From Nocardia abscessus (GTDB taxonomy: Bacteria > Actinomycetota > Actinomycetes > Mycobacteriales > Mycobacteriaceae), in NCBI RefSeq assembly GCF_015477775.1, contig NZ_JADLQO010000007.1, positions 124,001 to 188,000 on the forward strand: a DNA stretch of 64,000 nucleotides, given 5' to 3'. The notes under the pieces are model-generated. The model was not told the DNA's origin and searched no databases. It was given only the letters and a program-made list of their open reading frames with translations. Below, piece by piece: positions 50,240 through 58,796 of this stretch; positions within the stretch are counted from its first letter, which is position 1; each line of letters opens with the position of its first letter. A program made the translations under genes and the position numbers.

Positions 50240-52291
50240 TCAGCCCAGCGGACGGTTGGTCGGCACGATGACGAAGCTCGGCGCCGACGGATCCAGTTCG
50301 AGGTGCTGCGGCTTCAGTTCGGTGTTGTTGAGCATGGGCCGGAACGCCAGCGCCTTCGGCGAGTTGCCCGCGAAGACATCGATCCGCAGCCGGTGGCCGG
50401 GTCGCAGCACCGCCTGCGTCGGAATGACCGCGATGTCCAGCGCCACCGGCTCCCCCGGAACGACCGGCTGCACGCTGTCCAGGGTGATCGGATTGAACGG
50501 TTCGGTCAGGTCGCCGGCCGGTGTGCGGCTGCTCTTCTGCTCGTCGACGGCGCGCAGTGAGGCGGTCAGCTGGCCGGTGGTCAGCACCCGCGACGTTCCG
50601 TCGGGCCCGACGTCGTTGACCGTCACGTTCCAGTAGCCGTCGGTGGCCTCGTGCACGGTGTTCAGGTGCACGTTGATCGGACCCGAGATCACCGTCGGCT
50701 CGGTCATCGGCGCACTGGTGAAGGTCAAGGCGTTGCGCTCGGCGATGCGTGAGTCCTTCGCGCACACGTCCACCACCGCGGCCATTCCGGCCGAACCCTG
50801 CGCGGTGTCGCGGGAACACGCCACGGCGAGGCCGGGCGACACCGTCAGGGTCTGTCGTTCGTTCGGAACGGTCATCGTCAGCGATCCGTCGTGCACGGCC
50901 TTCCCGGTGGTGCCGCTCGGTGCGGCCGACAGATACACGCGGCGATGGTTGAGGTCCTTCTGCGGGAACTGTCCGAGGGTGATCCAGCCGCCGCCCTGTT
51001 CCCACACGGTGATCGGCCCGAAGTCGCCCATGCCGTGGTCGACGTCCTTCAACCATTTGTCGAACCACACCCGTTGCAGCACGTCGAGCCGCGGCGGCGC
51101 GCCGGGAATGCCCGTTCCCGCACCGGGATTCGCGTGATAGGTGTCGCCGACGACCAATTGCTTCCGCCCCGCGGGCAGCGGAATCGCGTTGTACAGCTTG
51201 GTCGCGCTGTTGGCGAAGATGTCGTGCCAGCCTCCGTAGACGAAGGTGGGCACCGTGATGCGCTCGGGACGCCCCTGGATGCCGCGACGGAAATAGCTGT
51301 CCTCGTCCAGCGCGTCGGCCAGCGCGGGCGGCACGTGATCGAGCGAGGGGGTGAGCAGCGCCTGGGCCAGCAGATCGACGTTGCTGGCCGGGTCGGACAT
51401 CCGCTCGTGCAGCCACGCCCAGTCGAAGGTGCCGTTGAACATCGACTGCACGTCGGGTATCAGCTTCAACTGGTTGACCGTGTTGAGCCACATCGGAAGG
51501 AACGTCGTCCCCACGCCTCCGCCCGGGGCCACGACATCGCGCATGAGATCGCTACCCGGCTCGACGGGGAAGATCGCCTGCAGTGGCGCAGGGGCGTTCT
51601 CGGCGGCGCGCAGCTGGTTGATTCCCGAGTACGAGCCGCCGCTCATCCCGATCCGGCCGTTGGACCACGGCTGGGTGGCCGCCCACTCGATCACCTCGCG
51701 GGTGTCGAGCTGTTCCCGCTCGCCGAGGGTGTCCCACGCCCCCTGGGAGAAACCGGTACCGCGCACGTCCACGATGACCTGCGTGTATCCGGCACGGATC
51801 AGGTTGCGATCGAGACCGAGCACCGTCTGCACGGTGCCACCGTCGACCGCGTGCAGCAGATCGCCGAAACCACTGACCGGCGTGCGGGAAAGATTGACGC
51901 GGTTCACCAGCCGCACCGTCAGCGGCTGCAACCCGGGCGCCGCGAGCGCCGAGTCGATCAGATTGGTCATGAGCTTGGTGTACGGCGTGAGGTTCACGAT
52001 GGTGGGCAGCGGCTGCTGCTCGACCTCGCCGCCGCGCTTCACCGGCCGGTAGACGTTGGCCTTCAGCACCACGCCGTCGCTCATCCGGATCGGGACGTCC
52101 CAGTCGATGTGCACGTCGGCGTACGGCTGGGGGCCGTCGTGCAGCGCGGTCCACCGCACGCTGTGCGCGTCGGGCGACGGCTCCGCTGCCGCGGGCACCG
52201 ACCCGAAGCCCGCGGTCGCCAGCACCGCGGCCGCGGCCACCACCCGGATCGCCCTGATCATCGTTCGTCCCACCACACGCCCCGATGCCAT
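50240..52291 (-). CDS. Secreted CocE/NonD-family (S15-like) hydrolase
   Basis: A 683-residue protein. A signal peptide (about residues 10-35, ending AAA-EP) precedes an alpha/beta hydrolase of the X-Pro dipeptidyl-peptidase/cocaine-esterase family. VDVRGTGFSQGAWDTLGEREQLDTREVIEWAATQPW and GMSGGSYSGINQ (nucleophile Ser near 219) are diagnostic. Later segments, VYGGWHDIFANS and the C-terminal beta-jelly roll ending RPGHRLRIDVFAGNSP, complete it. The start is ATG 52291 after GGGAG, or ATG 52261, which gives a tidier signal peptide. It acts outside the cell on esters or amides. It is divergent from two predicted lipoproteins. Confidence 0.92.
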   Translation of the reverse strand: MASGRVVGRTMIRAIRVVAAAAVLATAGFGSVPAAAEPSPDAHSVRWTALHDGPQPYADVHIDWDVPIRMSDGVVLKANVYRPVKRGGEVEQQPLPTIVNLTPYTKLMTNLIDSALAAPGLQPLTVRLVNRVNLSRTPVSGFGDLLHAVDGGTVQTVLGLDRNLIRAGYTQVIVDVRGTGFSQGAWDTLGEREQLDTREVIEWAATQPWSNGRIGMSGGSYSGINQLRAAENAPAPLQAIFPVEPGSDLMRDVVAPGGGVGTTFLPMWLNTVNQLKLIPDVQSMFNGTFDWAWLHERMSDPASNVDLLAQALLTPSLDHVPPALADALDEDSYFRRGIQGRPERITVPTFVYGGWHDIFANSATKLYNAIPLPAGRKQLVVGDTYHANPGAGTGIPGAPPRLDVLQRVWFDKWLKDVDHGMGDFGPITVWEQGGGWITLGQFPQKDLNHRRVYLSAAPSGTTGKAVHDGSLTMTVPNERQTLTVSPGLAVACSRDTAQGSAGMAAVVDVCAKDSRIAERNALTFTSAPMTEPTVISGPINVHLNTVHEATDGYWNVTVNDVGPDGTSRVLTTGQLTASLRAVDEQKSSRTPAGDLTEPFNPITLDSVQPVVPGEPVALDIAVIPTQAVLRPGHRLRIDVFAGNSPKALAFRPMLNNTELKPQHLELDPSAPSFVIVPTNRPLG

Positions 52292-52443
52292 CTCGCTCCC
52301 TCGACCGGTCCGGACCGACCATCGATCGCCCGATTGAGCGCCAACGTAGCAACCGTTTGGCGAATCTCACGGGAGGTCCGGTCGGGCCGGTTTGTCGCGG
52401 GGGAACAGCCGGTGAACGCCGCGCGCGCAGGGCCGATCCGGCT

Positions 52444-52449
52444 TATCGT
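52444..52449 (+). promoter_or_regulatory. Candidate -10 element, leaderless start of the dienelactone-hydrolase gene
   Basis: TATCGT followed by seven bases and ATG 52457. The spacing matches the other leaderless candidates in this window. No clear -35 was seen. Confidence 0.45.
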
Positions 52450-52456
52450 GGGGCTC

Positions 52457-53362
52457 ATGACGCCGCTGCAGCGCTACGTCGCGGAGGAGATCGCCACCGA
52501 TCACGCCGATGGCATACTCACCCGGCGCGAGGCACTGCGCAGGCTCGGCCTGCTCGGCCTCGGCGCCACCGCCGCGGCTGCCCTGCTGGCCGCGTGTGCC
52601 GACACCGGCACCGACACCGCGATCACCGATTCGTCACCCTCCCCCGTCGCCCCCTCGACGCCACCGGGTTCCGCCGCCGCCCTCCCGACGACCGCCGTCA
52701 CCTTCACCGGACCGGCCGGGACGCCGCTGCAGGCCGCGTGGGCGGCGGCGCAGGAGCCACGGGGCGGGGTGCTGGTCGTCCACGAGAACAAGGGCCTCAC
52801 CGACCACATCCGTTCGGTGGCGGGGCGATTCGCGGGCGCCGGATACTCCGCACTCGCGCTCGACCTGCTCTCCGCGCACGGCGGCACCGCCACGTTCACC
52901 GATCCGGCCGCCGCGACCGCCGAGCTGAGCCGCACTCCGCCCGAACAGCTCGTGGCCGACCTGCGCGCCGGGCTCGACGAACTCCAGCGCCGAGTGGAGG
53001 GAAAGAAGCTCGGCGCCACTGGTTTCTGCTTCGGCGGCGGCCTGACCTGGCTGCTGCTGACCTCCGGCCCGTCGCCGCTGGCCGCCGCGACGCCCTTCTA
53101 CGGACCGTTCCCCGACAACGGCGATCTGTCCGCGTCGAAAGCCGCTGTGCTCGGGGTCTACGCGGCGAACGACGCGCGGGTGAACGCCTCCCGGCCCGCC
53201 GCGGAAGCGGCGCTGGCCCGCTCGGGCAACCCGCACCAGATCTTCACCGCGCCCGACGCGGACCACGCTTTCTTCAACGACACCGGCCAGCGGTACAGCG
53301 CCACAGCGGCCACCGAAGCCTGGCGTCGCGTAAGCGACTGGTACGGAACCTATCTCGGCTGA
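52457..53362 (+). CDS. Exported dienelactone hydrolase-family lipoprotein
   Basis: A 301-residue protein. The N-terminus combines a twin-arginine-like region (LTRREALRRLGLLGLG) with a lipobox LLAAC near residue 46, so Tat export and lipidation are likely. The hydrolase domain has VVHENKGLTDHIRSVAGRFA, the nucleophile Cys191 in GFCFGGG, VYAANDARVN with the catalytic Asp, and DADHAFFND with the catalytic His. Dienelactone hydrolases open enol-lactones and related esters. The downstream dehydrogenase-like gene overlaps its stop (TGATG), so translation is probably coupled. Confidence 0.9.
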   Translation: MTPLQRYVAEEIATDHADGILTRREALRRLGLLGLGATAAAALLAACADTGTDTAITDSSPSPVAPSTPPGSAAALPTTAVTFTGPAGTPLQAAWAAAQEPRGGVLVVHENKGLTDHIRSVAGRFAGAGYSALALDLLSAHGGTATFTDPAAATAELSRTPPEQLVADLRAGLDELQRRVEGKKLGATGFCFGGGLTWLLLTSGPSPLAAATPFYGPFPDNGDLSASKAAVLGVYAANDARVNASRPAAEAALARSGNPHQIFTAPDADHAFFNDTGQRYSATAATEAWRRVSDWYGTYLG

Positions 53363-54576
53363 TGTCTCCCGGATCCGGCCTCTCCCAAGACGTCCGAACG
53401 CCCCTCCGGGGCGCGGGTGTCGACCGGCGATCACGACGGGCCGTCCGGGCTGCGGATGTGATCGAAGGCGGACGCGCGCCGCGATTGCGGGCGGCCATCG
53501 CCGCGCTCCTGCTCGCGACGGCGATGTCGGCATGCGGCGAGGAGAACCCGGCCGGACCGAGCAGCGCTCCGACCATGGCTACCGGCACTCTCGCGCCGAG
53601 CGATCCCGCCGGGCGGCCCGACCTCGATGCCGCCGAGGTAGTCGCCGGAGACATCGACGTTCCGTGGGGCCTGACCTTCCTGCCCGACGGCGGCGCGCTG
53701 GTCGCCGAGCGGGACTCCGGACGGATACTGCGCGTTGCCGCGGGCCGTGCGCCGGAGCAGGTCTACCGGGTGCCCGGCGTGACCGCGCGCGGCGAAGGCG
53801 GACTGCTCGGGCTCGCCGTCGCGCCGGACTTCGCCGAAAGCCGTTATGTATACGCCTATTTCACCGCGGAGACGGACAACCGGATCGTCCGGTTCCGGCT
53901 CGACGGGCAGCCGGAGGTACTGGTCGCCGGGATCGCGAAGGCCGGTAACCACAACGGCGGACGGATCGCGTTCGGGCCGGACGGCATGTTGTACGCCGGG
54001 ACCGGCGATGCCGGACGATCCGAGCTGTCACCGGATCCGGCGAGCCCGAACGGGAAGATCCTCCGATTGACTCCCGAAGGCCGCCCCGCTCCGGGCAATC
54101 CGACTCCCGGCTCACCGGTCTACAGTCTCGGCCATCGCAACGTGCAAGGTCTGGCATGGGACCGAGCCGGGCGGTTGTTCGCCGCGGAGTTCGGGCAGAA
54201 CCGAGTCGACGAGATCAACCTGATCGAGCCGGGCCGCGATTACGGCTGGCCCGACGTCGAGGGCGCCGGCGGCGGCGACCGCGGCTTCACCGATCCGCTA
54301 CTGACCTGGACCACCGCCGAGGCCTCACCGTCGGGCATCGCCATCACCGGGGACACCCTGTACGTCGCCGCGCTGCGCGGCCGGCGACTCTGGACGGTGC
54401 CGCTCGAGGACGGCCGTCCGGGTGCGCCCCGGGCCGAAATGCGCGACCGATACGGCCGGTTGCGCACCGTGGAGGTGGCGCCGGACGGAGCGCTGTGGCT
54501 CACCACCTCCAACACCGACGGCCGGGGCGATCCAGCAGGCGGCGACGACCGCGTACTCCGCTTCCCGGCCCGCTGA
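53362..54576 (+). CDS. PQQ-dependent-type sugar dehydrogenase (GSDH/YliI-like) lipoprotein
   Basis: Up to 404 residues. A lipobox-like LLLATAMSAC precedes a six-bladed beta-propeller. DIDVPWGLTFLPDGGALVAERDSGRI, GEGGLLGLAVAPDF, GNHNGGRIAFGPDGMLYAGTGDAG, LGHRNVQGLAWD and NLIEPGRDYGWPDVEG are the usual glucose/sorbosone dehydrogenase motifs. It would oxidise sugars at the cell surface with PQQ, though related soluble proteins have lost activity. The start is uncertain. ATG 53362 is coupled to the previous stop but gives a long n-region, while GTG 53458 gives a normal lipoprotein signal. Confidence 0.88.
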   Translation: MSPGSGLSQDVRTPLRGAGVDRRSRRAVRAADVIEGGRAPRLRAAIAALLLATAMSACGEENPAGPSSAPTMATGTLAPSDPAGRPDLDAAEVVAGDIDVPWGLTFLPDGGALVAERDSGRILRVAAGRAPEQVYRVPGVTARGEGGLLGLAVAPDFAESRYVYAYFTAETDNRIVRFRLDGQPEVLVAGIAKAGNHNGGRIAFGPDGMLYAGTGDAGRSELSPDPASPNGKILRLTPEGRPAPGNPTPGSPVYSLGHRNVQGLAWDRAGRLFAAEFGQNRVDEINLIEPGRDYGWPDVEGAGGGDRGFTDPLLTWTTAEASPSGIAITGDTLYVAALRGRRLWTVPLEDGRPGAPRAEMRDRYGRLRTVEVAPDGALWLTTSNTDGRGDPAGGDDRVLRFPAR

Positions 54577-54654
54577 TCCGGGACCGGGTCGAGCACCTGA
54601 GGCTCGCGGAGTCTCGGGCGTACCCGGTTGTGACGCGCGACACCCGACATATTA

Positions 54655-54684
54655 GTTGTGCACAACCTAATTGCTCACTACATT
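54655..54684 (+). promoter_or_regulatory. ohrR promoter with embedded palindromic operator
   Basis: The -35-like TTGTGC (54656-54661), a 17-base spacer and the -10 TACATT (54679-54684) precede ATG 54692 by seven bases, giving a leaderless start. The perfect palindrome GTTGTGCACAAC (54655-54666), flanked by TTA and CTAA, covers the -35. It is the likely OhrR operator. Confidence 0.6.
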
Positions 54685-54691
54685 ATTGCTC

Positions 54692-55138
54692 ATGACCGAT
54701 CATCTCACCCTCGACGAGCAGCTGTGCTTCCCGCTCTACGCGGCGTCTCGGGCGATGACCGCGGTCTACCGCCCGAAGCTGGACCGGCTCGGGCTCACCT
54801 ACCCGCAGTACCTGGTGATGCTCGCGCTGTGGGAACGCGACGAACGCAGCGTCGGCGACGTCTGCCATGCGCTCGATCTGGATTCCGGCACGCTCTCCCC
54901 GCTGCTCAAGCGGCTGGAGGCGGCGGGCCTGGTCGAGCGGAGGCGCTCGGCGGCCGACGAACGCCGCGTCGACATCCGGCTCACCGAGCGCGGGCGCGCC
55001 CTGCGCGCCGAGGCGGGCGACATTCCGGCCCAAATGGCCGAGGCCAGTGGCCTGTCCATGGACGACGTCGTCATGTTGCGCGGCATCCTGCACCGACTGA
55101 CCGATGCGCTGAAATCTCAGCTGAACGAAGGAGAGTAG
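54692..55138 (+). CDS. ohrR: OhrR-type MarR-family peroxide-sensing repressor
   Basis: A 148-residue MarR-family protein. LDEQLCFPLYAASRAMTAVYRPKLDRLGLTYPQYLVMLALWE is the OhrR signature, and Cys12 corresponds to the redox-sensing cysteine. The winged helix follows (VGDVCHALDLDSGTLSPLLKRLEAAGLVERRRSAADERRV). Organic hydroperoxides oxidise the Cys and release the operator. The ohr gene follows by two bases, and a palindrome overlaps the promoter, so autoregulation of the whole operon is expected. I chose ATG 54692 over an upstream in-frame codon because it fits the leaderless promoter. Confidence 0.94.
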   Translation: MTDHLTLDEQLCFPLYAASRAMTAVYRPKLDRLGLTYPQYLVMLALWERDERSVGDVCHALDLDSGTLSPLLKRLEAAGLVERRRSAADERRVDIRLTERGRALRAEAGDIPAQMAEASGLSMDDVVMLRGILHRLTDALKSQLNEGE

Positions 55139-55140
55139 CC

Positions 55141-55563
55141 ATGCAGATCCTCTACACCGCCGAAGCCCTGGCCACCGGCGACGGACGCAACGGCCACGCA
55201 CGCAGCACCGACGGCAAGATCGACGTCGAACTGTCGGCGCCCAAGGAAATGGGCGGCAGCGGCGAGGGCACCAACCCCGAGCAGCTGTTCGCGGCGGGCT
55301 ACGCGGCGTGCTTCCATTCGGCGCTGCGCCTGGTCGGCAAGCAGGCCAAGGCGAACATCGATGACTCCGCCGTCGGCGCGAAGGTCGGGATCGGCCCGAA
55401 CGACGCCGGTGGTTTCGGCCTGGCGGTTACGCTGGAGATCTCGCTCCCCCATCTGTCCAGGGAGGACGCGCAGGCGCTCGCCGACAAAGCACACCAGGTG
55501 TGCCCGTATTCCAACGCGACCCGCGGCAACATCGACGTCCAGGTCCTTGTCGCCGACGACTGA
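55141..55563 (+). CDS. ohr: Organic hydroperoxide resistance protein (Ohr)
   Basis: A 140-residue OsmC/Ohr-family thiol peroxidase. Both catalytic cysteines are present: Cys57 in GYAACFHSAL and Cys121 in HQVCPYSNATRGN. The supporting Arg21 is in ARSTDGKID and the Glu in NPEQLFAAGYAACF. It reduces fatty-acid and other organic hydroperoxides in the cytosol, re-reduced by lipoylated proteins in well-studied bacteria. It lies two bases after ohrR, under the same control. Confidence 0.96.
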   Translation: MQILYTAEALATGDGRNGHARSTDGKIDVELSAPKEMGGSGEGTNPEQLFAAGYAACFHSALRLVGKQAKANIDDSAVGAKVGIGPNDAGGFGLAVTLEISLPHLSREDAQALADKAHQVCPYSNATRGNIDVQVLVADD

Positions 55564-55579
55564 TCGAGAAGGAGCGGTT

Positions 55580-56566
55580 ATGCGTGCCGTAGTCATCGAA
55601 CGGTTCGGCGAACCGAAGGACGTGCTGACCGCCGCCGAACGCCCGGTACCGGAACCAGGACCGGGCGAGGTGCGGCTCGCGCTCATCCTGTCCCCGATCC
55701 ACAATCACGACCTGGCCATCGTGCGCGGCGTATACGGTTACCGGCCCGAACTGCCCGCCATCCCGGGCAGCGAGGCGGTGGCGCGCGTCGACGCGGTGGG
55801 GCCCGGGGTCACCGACATGTCGGTCGGGCGGCGAGTGACGGTGTCCGGCGCGCAAAGCGTGTGGGCCGAATATTTCGTGGTCCCGGCTCGCCAGGTGATC
55901 CCGCTGCCCGACACGGTCTCCGACGAGACCGCCGCCCAACTGCTGGCCATGCCGTTGAGCGCGCTGATGCTGATCGAAGACCTCGAGCTCCGGTCCGGCG
56001 AGTGGCTGGCGATCAATGCCGCCAACGGCGCGGTCGGCAGGCTCGTCAACGTCTTCGCGCGGCAACGCGGTCTGCGTGTACTCAGCCTGGTCCGCGGGCA
56101 GGCCTCGGTCACGGCACTGCGCGAACTCGGCTACGAGCCGGTGCTCGACACCGAGAGCGAGGGCTGGCGCGACCAGGTCGAAGCGGCGACGTCGGGTGCG
56201 CCGATCGCCCGTGCGGTCGATCAGGTGGGCGGACGCGCCGCGGCCGACGAGCTGGCGTTGCTGGCCCCGGGCGGTCAGCTGATCTCCTTCGGCGCGCTCT
56301 CGGGGCAGCCGCTGTCGCTCGATCCGGGCAATCTCATCTTCGGGCAGACCGTGGTCAAGGGATTCTGGGGCGCGAAGCGGATCGAGGAGATCGAGGCCGA
56401 GCACCGCGGACAGCTCATCAGCGAACTGGTCGACCTCGCGGCCCGCGGCGTGCTGCGACTGGACATCGAAGCCGCCTATCCGCTGGAAGCGGCGGCAGAC
56501 GCCGCGGTCGCCACCGAGACGCCGGGGCGGGCCGCCAAGATCGCTCTGCGTGCTCAACCGGCCTGA
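55580..56566 (+). CDS. MDR reductase in the ohrR-ohr operon (enoyl/quinone reductase-like)
   Basis: A 328-residue zinc-lacking medium-chain reductase. It has FGEPKDVLTAAERPVPEPGPGEVRL, LPAIPGSEAVARVDAVGPGV, the Rossmann region AINAANGAVGRLVNVFARQRGLRV, and DQVGGRAAADELALLAPGG. The pattern is closest to mitochondrial-type 2-enoyl reductases and quinone reductases. AAGGAGC lies seven bases before ATG 55580, 16 bases after ohr, so it is the third gene of the peroxide operon. It may remove enals or quinones formed by lipid peroxidation. Its stop overlaps the convergent flavoprotein gene by 13 bases. Confidence 0.88.
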   Translation: MRAVVIERFGEPKDVLTAAERPVPEPGPGEVRLALILSPIHNHDLAIVRGVYGYRPELPAIPGSEAVARVDAVGPGVTDMSVGRRVTVSGAQSVWAEYFVVPARQVIPLPDTVSDETAAQLLAMPLSALMLIEDLELRSGEWLAINAANGAVGRLVNVFARQRGLRVLSLVRGQASVTALRELGYEPVLDTESEGWRDQVEAATSGAPIARAVDQVGGRAAADELALLAPGGQLISFGALSGQPLSLDPGNLIFGQTVVKGFWGAKRIEEIEAEHRGQLISELVDLAARGVLRLDIEAAYPLEAAADAAVATETPGRAAKIALRAQPA

Positions 56567-58113
56567 CCGGCATCGAGCACGGCCATCGCGGCATTGTGCC
56601 CGGGAATGCCGCTCACCCCGCCGCCCCGGATCGCGCCCGCACCGCACACGAACACATTGCGGTGGCCGGTCGCCACGCCCCACCGGGCGGCCGGGTCGGC
56701 CGGATCGGCGTCCTCCGGTAGGTAGGGAAAGGCCAGGTCCCGGTGGAAGATGTGGCCGCCGGGAAGGCCGACCTCGCGCTCGAGTTCGATCGGGGTCTTC
56801 GCCTCCAGGCAGGGCGCGCCGTTCTCGTCCGTTGCCAAGCAGTCCGCGATCGGCTCGGACAGTACCGAATCGAGTTGCGCTAGCGTGGCTTCCACGATCC
56901 GGTCTTTCGCCGCCTCGTGATCGGTGGCGAAGAGTTTCGCCCGAGCGTGCAACCCGAACAGCGTGAGGGTGTGCACACCCCGCTCGGCCAGGTCCGCAGC
57001 CAGGATCGTCGGGTCGGTCAAGGTGTGGCAATAGATTTCGGCGGGCGGCGCGGATGGGATACGGCCGATCGCGGCCTCGCCGTAGGCTCGATCGAGCTGG
57101 GCGTACGACTCGCCGATGTGGAAAGTCCCGGCGAATGCCTCGCGGGGATCGACTTCGGTGTCGCGCAATCGCGGGAGACGCCGCAGCAGCATGTTCATCT
57201 TCAGCTGCGCGCCTTCCGGTTTCGGCGGCAGCGGCTCGCCGAGCAACCCGGCGAGGGAGAACGGTGCGACGTTCGCCAGGACGTAGCGCGCGCCGACCTT
57301 TCCGTCCGCGTATCCGACTTCCGCTGTGTCGCCATCGGTTTCGATACCTGTCACTTCGCAGCCGGTGACGATCTCCGCGCCTGCCGCGCGGGCGGCCTCG
57401 GCGAGCGCGTCGGTGAGCGCGCCCATGCCGCCGACCGGCACGTCCCAGTCGCCGGTGCCGCCGCCGATCACGTGATAGAGGAAGCAGCGATTCTGCCGCA
57501 GCGACGGATCGTGCGCGTGGGTAAAGGTGCCGATCAGCGCGTCGGTGAGCACCACGCCGCGCACGGTGTCGTCGGCGAAGGTCGATTCGATCGTCTCGCC
57601 CAGCGGCCGCTCGAACAGCGCCTGCCAGGTGGCCGCGTCGTCCACGATGTGCTGTAGCGCCTCCTTGGACGGAAGCGGCCGGGTCAGCGTGGGGAACACC
57701 CGGCGAGCCAGCTGGTTCGTGGTCGCGTAGAACCGCTGCCACGCCCGGAACTCTCGATCCGAACCGGTCAGGCGCACGAAGCTCGCCTCGGTCTGCGTCG
57801 GCGACGAAGAAACCAGCAGACCCCCGTCACCGACCGGCGTGTAGGACGAGATCGCCCGCCGTCGCGTCTCGAACCGCAGGCCCAGGTCCCGGACGATCGC
57901 CCGCGGCAGCAGGCTGACCAGATACGAGTACCGCGACAACCGCGCGTCGACGCCCGCGAACACCCGTGCCGACACCGCCGCGCCGCCGGTGTGCGGCTGC
58001 CGTTCGAGCACCAGCACCGACCGCCCGGCCCGCGCCAGATACGCGGCGGCCACCAGACCATTGTGGCCGCCACCGACGATCACGACATCGTAGGAGGAGC
58101 GCGTCGGCGTCAT
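56554..58113 (-). CDS. FAD-dependent oxidoreductase, carotenoid-desaturase/PYROXD2-like
   Basis: A 519-residue flavoprotein. The dinucleotide motif VVIVGGGHNGLVAAAYLARAGRSVLVLER (about residues 9-37) starts it. HTGGAAVSARVFAGVDARLSRYSYLVSL resembles phytoene-desaturase and PYROXD2-type enzymes. A second conserved region, HVIGGGTGDWDVPVGGMGALTDAL, and the C-terminal VFVCGAGAIRGGGVSGIPGHNAAMAVL complete the family pattern. ATG 58113 gives the standard N-terminus. TATCGA six bases upstream suggests a leaderless mRNA. No carotenoid genes are adjacent, so the substrate is open. Confidence 0.9.
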   Translation of the reverse strand: MTPTRSSYDVVIVGGGHNGLVAAAYLARAGRSVLVLERQPHTGGAAVSARVFAGVDARLSRYSYLVSLLPRAIVRDLGLRFETRRRAISSYTPVGDGGLLVSSSPTQTEASFVRLTGSDREFRAWQRFYATTNQLARRVFPTLTRPLPSKEALQHIVDDAATWQALFERPLGETIESTFADDTVRGVVLTDALIGTFTHAHDPSLRQNRCFLYHVIGGGTGDWDVPVGGMGALTDALAEAARAAGAEIVTGCEVTGIETDGDTAEVGYADGKVGARYVLANVAPFSLAGLLGEPLPPKPEGAQLKMNMLLRRLPRLRDTEVDPREAFAGTFHIGESYAQLDRAYGEAAIGRIPSAPPAEIYCHTLTDPTILAADLAERGVHTLTLFGLHARAKLFATDHEAAKDRIVEATLAQLDSVLSEPIADCLATDENGAPCLEAKTPIELEREVGLPGGHIFHRDLAFPYLPEDADPADPAARWGVATGHRNVFVCGAGAIRGGGVSGIPGHNAAMAVLDAGQAG

Positions 58114-58119
58114 CCGTTC

Positions 58120-58125
58120 TCGATA
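58120..58125 (-). promoter_or_regulatory. Candidate -10 element of the flavoprotein gene
   Basis: TATCGA on the minus strand, six bases before the ATG at 58113, consistent with leaderless transcription. No clear -35. Confidence 0.35.
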
Positions 58126-58359
58126 GCACGAATCGGCCCCGGACGACAGCAACGCTGCCGACACGATGCAGAATCCCCCGGGACTGGTCACGGGCCCCAG
58201 CGCTCACCGCGTGCGATGGTGCTTCCTCCGGCCCTGAGCGGCAGCGCCGAGCCACCTGAGAAGAAGGTCTCTGACCAGGTGAGCCTGCGGAACGTCGCAG
58301 GGCCCGCAGAGGACCCCGCGACAAGCTCCCAACTGTGCTGCACCCGGCCCCGCACCCCG

Positions 58360-58764
58360 TCAGGCGGCGTCGAGAGCCGCGGTGATCTTGCGGGCCATCG
58401 CCGCCACGGCGGGGCTGGGCCCGCCCTTACCGGACCCGGCGGCGGCTTCGACAGCGACCAGGACGGTGCCGCGGAAGTTGTCGGCCTCGCCTCGATCCTG
58501 CTTGCCCAGCAGGCTCATCGCCGCGGTCAGGCTCGGCAGCACCTGGTCGGCGAGTTCGGCGACGGACTTGCCCGGCAGGTGGATGTCTTTGGACTTGGCG
58601 GCCAGCACGTGCCCGGCCAGCCCGGTCGCCGAGGTCAGGGCGATGGAGCCGTGGGAGATGCCCTTGTGCGGCGCGCCCGCGGCGGCCATCAGCGACACCG
58701 CGCCGTAGGCGGCGGTGCGCAGGATGCTCTTGTCCTGGTCGGTCAGGGTGATGGTGATGGACAT
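58360..58764 (-). CDS. Unrecognised small helical protein (134 aa) under a repeat-array promoter
   Basis: A 134-residue protein without signal peptide. It begins MSITITLTDQDKSILRTAAYGAVSLMAAAGAP and contains KGISHGSIALTSATGLAGHVLA, IHLPGKSVAELADQVLPSLTAAMSLL and a Gly/Ser/Pro hinge before a final helix AVAAMARKITAALDAA. The pattern suggests an all-helical soluble protein, and I do not recognise a family. ATG 58764 has GAGGAG eight bases upstream. Its upstream region is exceptional: a perfect 11-bp hairpin at 58797-58821 and five CTGACAC copies beyond. This points to specific, probably stress- or signal-dependent expression. Confidence 0.75.
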   Translation of the reverse strand: MSITITLTDQDKSILRTAAYGAVSLMAAAGAPHKGISHGSIALTSATGLAGHVLAAKSKDIHLPGKSVAELADQVLPSLTAAMSLLGKQDRGEADNFRGTVLVAVEAAAGSGKGGPSPAVAAMARKITAALDAA

Positions 58765-58796
58765 GTCGTGTACTCCTCGAAATCGGTAGTGGCACC

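Noticed and set aside
56554..56566. Overlap of two convergent stop regions as a possible regulatory device
   Set aside because: A 13-base tail-to-tail overlap is ordinary in compact genomes. Abutting stops (TGATCA) also occur at 2190-2195 and 47314-47319.
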